Shown here: positions 60,535 to 64,000 of the stretch, in pieces | How positions within the stretch are numbered: position 1 is the stretch's first letter | How the letters are laid out: each line of letters begins with the position of its first letter | Origin: CAYPPG01 sp964412555 | GTDB taxonomy: Bacteria > Hinthialibacterota > Hinthialibacteria > Hinthialibacterales > Hinthialibacteraceae | DNA: 64,000 nucleotides | Direction: 5' to 3' | NCBI GenBank assembly: GCA_964412555.1 | Contig: CAYPPG010000022.1 | Coordinates: 44,455-108,454 of the forward strand | Made by a program: the position numbers and the translations under genes | The notes under the pieces: generated by a model | Databases searched by the model: none | What the model saw: the letters and a program-made list of their open reading frames with translations, nothing else | Told to the model about the DNA's origin: nothing

Positions 60535-61761
60535 TTACTGCCCCATTTTCATGTCCGAAAGATCGCGAATCTTGATGTTTTTCCAACGGACTTGCGCAGG
60601 GGTATCGCCTCTGAAACTATGCACTTGCAAAGCAATAAAACCTTCTTTGGTCATATCATCTTCCAACATCGCAGTAGGAACACCGTTGACCCAAGTCATA
60701 ATCATATCGTTGTAACACAAGACACGATACGTGTTCCATTCGTTGTTTTTAAACGCTTTGCGGCCTTCTTCATTATCCTTCAGGTCACTCAACCAACCGC
60801 GGCGGGCTTCATCATAAATACCGCCGCTCCAAGCACGGTCGGAAGGATCAATTTCGACTTGATAGCCATGAACACGCCCATTCTTGTAATTTTCCAAACT
60901 CTGGCTGCGAATCTGAACACCGGAATTCATGCGCGGATCGACTTTGACATCGAATTGCAGTTCGAAATCGGAATAATCTTTTTCCGTGCATAAAAAGGAA
61001 TTCGCGCTTCCTTCCACTGTCGTTCCCACGATAACGCCGTCCTCGACTTCGTATTTTGCTTTCCCATTGAGCTGTTCCCAGCCTTCGAGATTCTTGCCGT
61101 TGAACAACGGTTTCCATTCGGGAGCATCCGGAAGCGGCATTACTTGAATGTTTTTATAGTAAATGGTGCTGCCCGGATCGTGCCCCTGCAACGCAAAGGT
61201 ACCGCTGGATAAACTTTTCCGCGATTCCTTCGCTTCTTTCGGCTCGATATAATTCACCACAATTTCCCCATTGACCAGTATGACGACATGGTCGCCCCAT
61301 ACAATGATATGTTCGGTGAACCATTCGTTGTCCTCGGCTTCCGATTCATAGACATCCTTGGTGTTATAGAGGCTTCCGGTTTTCCGTGGATCGCGCTCAT
61401 AGGTGTTGTTGACCTGGACTTCATACCCTTTGTCCGGCCATCCTTTTTCTTTGTATTCGGTATGGAAAAAGATACCGCCGTTGGAATTGGGTTTGGTCAT
61501 GACATCGACTTTCAATTCGAAGTTCTTGAAATCATGATCCATGACATCGCCGACATAAAACAGGTGGCAACGGGAACCATTCGCGACAATTTTCCCGTCC
61601 TCGATACTGAAAGTATCCTGATTTTCCTGCGACTTTTTCCAGCCGTCGAACGTCTTGCCGTCCCACAAGCTGATCCACCCGAATTCCCGCGCCCCACCTG
61701 TCACGGCACAAGCGGCAAGCAGGCAGAAACATAGTGTGATGGTTGATAATTTGTGATACAT
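60535..61761 (-). CDS. lipoprotein with two DUF1080 (3-keto-disaccharide hydrolase) domains
   Basis: 408 residues from ATG 61761 (AGGAG seven bases upstream). The signal ends in a lipobox (LLAAC), so it is probably an outer-surface or periplasmic lipoprotein. Two related DUF1080 domains: ~25-205 (FGWISLWDGKTFDGWKKSQE, SNGGIFFHTEY) and ~215-400 (WKPLFNGKNLEGWEQLNGKA, NSGVQIRSQSL). Each has the jelly-roll pattern of the 3-keto-disaccharide hydrolase family. It may cleave 3-keto sugars produced by Gfo/Idh/MocA-type enzymes such as the one at 13.8 kb. Other exported proteins in the window carry LamG/DUF1080-like domains. Confidence 0.88.
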   Translation of the reverse strand: MYHKLSTITLCFCLLAACAVTGGAREFGWISLWDGKTFDGWKKSQENQDTFSIEDGKIVANGSRCHLFYVGDVMDHDFKNFELKVDVMTKPNSNGGIFFHTEYKEKGWPDKGYEVQVNNTYERDPRKTGSLYNTKDVYESEAEDNEWFTEHIIVWGDHVVILVNGEIVVNYIEPKEAKESRKSLSSGTFALQGHDPGSTIYYKNIQVMPLPDAPEWKPLFNGKNLEGWEQLNGKAKYEVEDGVIVGTTVEGSANSFLCTEKDYSDFELQFDVKVDPRMNSGVQIRSQSLENYKNGRVHGYQVEIDPSDRAWSGGIYDEARRGWLSDLKDNEEGRKAFKNNEWNTYRVLCYNDMIMTWVNGVPTAMLEDDMTKEGFIALQVHSFRGDTPAQVRWKNIKIRDLSDMKMGQ

Positions 61762-61777
61762 ACCCTTACTCCTTTTT

Positions 61778-62032
61778 TCATGAATTTGATGATTCAATTA
61801 TAAGAGGGCTTTGTTTTGGCTCAACCACAACGAACCACCAGCCGCGACGAAAACCGTACCGCCCCCGCCCCTGCGGCATCTTTCGTAAGGGCGATTCGCG
61901 AATCGCCCCCACGTCATGTAACGCCGCCGTCCCACTCAACAAATCCAAAACCTTCACACTATCCGCACACAACGGCACCCCCAAAGCCCCCGCAAGAATA
62001 AATAACCCATCATTGGAAGCATTCGTAGCCAT
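61778..62032 (-). CDS. doubtful small open frame in a GC-rich gap
   Basis: An 84-codon frame from ATG 62032 (MATNASNDGLFILAGALGVP) runs through the GGGCGATTCGCG palindrome, which becomes VGAIRESPLRK, and ends at 61778. Reading through a repeat and a GC-rich block (61825-61960) makes it suspect; a competing plus-strand frame exists in the same place. I list it because this 401-base stretch (61762-62162) has no better gene. Confidence 0.2.
   Translation of the reverse strand: MATNASNDGLFILAGALGVPLCADSVKVLDLLSGTAALHDVGAIRESPLRKMPQGRGRYGFRRGWWFVVVEPKQSPLIIESSNS
61889..61908. repeat. 20-bp perfect palindrome (GGGCGATTCG core)
   Basis: GGGCGATTCG followed by its reverse complement. Related to the palindrome at 60477-60504 (core GGGCGATT), 1.4 kb away on the other side of the DUF1080 gene. 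Confidence 0.6.
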
Positions 62033-62162
62033 CAAACTCTTACCATCCCCTCAATAATGGATTAACAAAACATAGAAGCAGCGCAATCCTTTTTATTAAC
62101 CCAAAAATTCATATCAAATGTCGCGGATTGGTTTGTGACGAATCGACCAACTTATCCGTTTA

Positions 62163-64000
62163 TTATTCTGATTGAACCATCACCGGCCCTGCACATTGAT
62201 AATAGGAATGGAAATTTGGAAAGGAAGTGTTTGTATACACATACACACGGAATCGGTATCGATTTCCTATGGCCGGTTTGTAGAATTCATTCTCCGAGTT
62301 CCAAACAAATGGTTCCACTGGTGTCTTTCTTGAAAGACCGATAAAATGTGGACTCTGTTCATCATTGGTAAAAACGTAGAAATGATACTCGCGTACATCG
62401 CTCAGGTCGACTTCGGTTTGAGAGAGATGACAACGAACAACCAGCAAAGGATCATCCGCCGGATCGTAATCTTGCCCGTTACTGATATTTACCATATCGG
62501 TAAGCGTATCAGTGACAGTAACAATCGGTTGAAACTCGACAGGACCGGCAGCATCGAAGGGTCCGTAATGATGCGGATTTCCGCTGTTGGTCAGAATATA
62601 AATACGAAATTCATATATACTTCCATATTGTGGTCCGGCACGAAATGCTTTATTCACACGAGAATCGCGGGGAGAGAATTTCCATTCATAAAAAGTAGAT
62701 ACAGCATCATCCGTTCTGCTGAGATACGAAAAATCTACCTCGGAATTTGGACGAACATAAATGTGAGTTTGTAATAGATCATCAAGAGGCAAATTCAATG
62801 CCGAATAATCCCAACGTATCAATAGGGATTTGTTGCTATGGGGATCATGATCGCATCCATTGCATATGTCGTCATTTGATTGAAGATGATCCGATCCCTT
62901 AACACTGGCTTTGGAACTCTTCACCGGGGTTGGTGTCGGTGTTTGCGTGGATTCTTCCACCAGTGGTGTTTGACTCGGCGTGTCGGTCGGTTGCGGAGTG
63001 TTTGTCGGTGTGTCCGTAAGGAGTACTGGCGTTTCCGTAGGCATAATCGCAGTTTCTGTTGGCAATTCCGGCGTTACTGTGGGGAGTACCGGCGTATTTG
63101 TGGGTAATACCGCTGTCGCTGTTGGAGGCGTGAGAGTATTGGTTGGAGGAATGAATGTTGCTGTTGGAGGCACGGGTGTATTGGTTGGCGGAATCGGTGT
63201 TGCTGATGGTGGCACAGGGGTATCTGTGGGCGGAATAGGTGTTTGAGTTGGCATTTCCGTTACAACACTCAAACTCACCGACTTTTGGGTCACGTCACTA
63301 CCATCATAAGCGTAAACAGAGAAAGTGAATTCCCCCAATTTAGAGGTATCCAACCTGTAATCGATAAAATACTTTCCTGCAAAGAAAGATTGTGACCGGA
63401 CTGAAGCCGGAGCATTTTCTAAAAGGGAAACATGAACAGAATCCCCTTCATCTTCATCTTGAGCGATTACCGACATTGTGACGTTTCCTCCTTGCAGAAC
63501 AATGAACGATTCATTTGGATTGATCTCAACATGGGGAGCATGATTGCCCGGTCTAGGTGTGTTCGTTGGTACGCGTGTATTTGTTGGCGTATTTGTCGGT
63601 GTATGAGTGTTCGTTGCGGTAGAAGTGGCCGTAGGAGTATAGGATGGGGTGGGAGAAGGTCCTGTTGTTGGAGTATCCGTCGGAATCGGCGTATCCGAGG
63701 GAACCAACGTCGGTGTGTTGGATGGAGCTGGAGTAGGCGTATCGCTCGGTTGTGGAGTGTTCGTCGGTACAGGAGTATCGGTCGGTGTTGGTGTATCCGT
63801 GGGCAACGGGGTGTTAGTGGGAGTCGGGGTTGAAATTTGATGAATGGTAATTGAAACTGTCGCCGTGTTGGAATTTCTTGAACCGTCATTTGACACAAAA
63901 GAAAATGAATCCGAACCGGCAAAGTATTGATTTGGAGTATACGTTAATGACGAACCGGCAAAAAGTCGAGAGGAAAAAAAATGCAGAAATTTGTAAAAAC
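62163..64000 (-). CDS. large secreted protein with Thr-Pro linkers and FN3-like modules (5' end beyond window)
   Basis: The minus-strand frame is open from the window edge to 62163, at least 611 residues. From its N-terminal side: a cadherin/Big-like repeat (LTYTPNQYFAGSDSFSFVSN); a long Thr-Pro linker; an Ig-like domain (VEINPNESFIVLQGGNVTMS); a second Thr-Pro linker; then two modules like those of the 15.2 kb protein (LLIRWDYSALN ... FRAGPQYGSIYEFRIYI; LLVVRCHLSQTE ... PAIGNRYRFRVYVYTNT). It is probably surface-exposed or secreted with ligand-binding modules. The ~17 residues nearest the edge look out of place, so a frameshift or true N-terminal sequence there cannot be excluded. Confidence 0.72.
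   Translation of the reverse strand, partial: FYKFLHFFSSRLFAGSSLTYTPNQYFAGSDSFSFVSNDGSRNSNTATVSITIHQISTPTPTNTPLPTDTPTPTDTPVPTNTPQPSDTPTPAPSNTPTLVPSDTPIPTDTPTTGPSPTPSYTPTATSTATNTHTPTNTPTNTRVPTNTPRPGNHAPHVEINPNESFIVLQGGNVTMSVIAQDEDEGDSVHVSLLENAPASVRSQSFFAGKYFIDYRLDTSKLGEFTFSVYAYDGSDVTQKSVSLSVVTEMPTQTPIPPTDTPVPPSATPIPPTNTPVPPTATFIPPTNTLTPPTATAVLPTNTPVLPTVTPELPTETAIMPTETPVLLTDTPTNTPQPTDTPSQTPLVEESTQTPTPTPVKSSKASVKGSDHLQSNDDICNGCDHDPHSNKSLLIRWDYSALNLPLDDLLQTHIYVRPNSEVDFSYLSRTDDAVSTFYEWKFSPRDSRVNKAFRAGPQYGSIYEFRIYILTNSGNPHHYGPFDAAGPVEFQPIVTVTDTLTDMVNISNGQDYDPADDPLLVVRCHLSQTEVDLSDVREYHFYVFTNDEQSPHFIGLSRKTPVEPFVWNSENEFYKPAIGNRYRFRVYVYTNTSFPNFHSYYQCAGPVMVQSE

Noticed and set aside
62900..63840. Short tandem repeats that could suggest a CRISPR array
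   Set aside because: They encode TPTNTPTP-type Thr-Pro linkers in frame within a secreted protein; units are irregular and there are no unique spacers.

Overview
The window looks like chromosome from an uncultivated, Gram-negative-type bacterium with a large secreted carbohydrate-degrading repertoire. The signs are many Tat-type (S/T-R-R-x-F) and Sec signal peptides, DUF1080/laminin-G-like sugar-hydrolase domains, Gfo/Idh/MocA and xylose-isomerase-like enzymes carrying Tat signals, Thr-Pro 'TPTNTPTP' linkers in giant secreted proteins, and orphan type-II-secretion-like prepilins. By family content this recalls PVC/FCB-neighbour phyla such as Sumerlaeota, Hydrogenedentota or Poribacteria. That placement is inference: there is no rRNA or universal marker in the window. 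Base composition looks close to balanced, with AT-richer patches in the DNA methyltransferase and in the beta-helix protein.

Layout: 0-6 kb, a GT-C glycosyltransferase fused to an NPCBM domain, convergent with a four-gene minus-strand envelope operon (GT4, GNAT, DUF2334 deacetylase, YbhN/MprF-like membrane protein). 6-8.7 kb, a TPR protein and ComM/YifB. 8.7-15.1 kb, Tat-exported sugar enzymes (fucose-isomerase-like, sialidase-like, Gfo/Idh/MocA) and a second GT-C protein. 15.2-19.5 kb, a 1428-residue secreted beta-helix/LRR protein. 19.8-25.6 kb, a three-gene phosphorelay: a kinase with two periplasmic binding-protein domains, a lone receiver and a hybrid kinase. 25.9-29 kb, a heparinase/alginate-lyase-like enzyme and a GH-A-clan glycosidase.

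29-33.8 kb is an accessory patch: VapB with a wrecked VapC, a small minus-strand gene, a two-gene restriction-modification-like module (adenine methyltransferase plus PD-(D/E)XK-type protein) and a decayed reading frame. 33.8-37.1 kb holds a transglutaminase-like protein, a prepilin and two gene fragments. 37.3-45 kb holds a secreted tandem-module protein, a Tat-exported isomerase-like protein, an orphan Phd antitoxin with a late stop codon, a TusA/ThiF sulfur-transfer pair, an epimerase and a LarA-type racemase. 45-54.4 kb holds a GH-like 1076-residue protein, another PAS kinase-receiver, two glycosyltransferases, a BlaI/MecI repressor and a winged-helix protein. 54.7-62 kb holds an unusual GH3, a PhoD-like phosphatase, a second prepilin and a two-domain DUF1080 lipoprotein, with palindromic repeats in the gaps. 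The right edge cuts a large TP-rich secreted protein that shares a module with the 15.2 kb gene.

Taken together the genes describe a cell that senses extracellular ligands (phosphorelays), exports enzymes that attack complex, probably uronic or modified glycans (heparinase-like, GH3, GH-A, DUF1080, sialidase-like), processes the released sugars with oxidoreductase and isomerase folds, and builds its own envelope glycans. The strongest candidates for something new are the methyltransferase/nuclease pair, the repeated secreted module joined by Thr-Pro linkers, and the GH3 with replaced catalytic-site residues.
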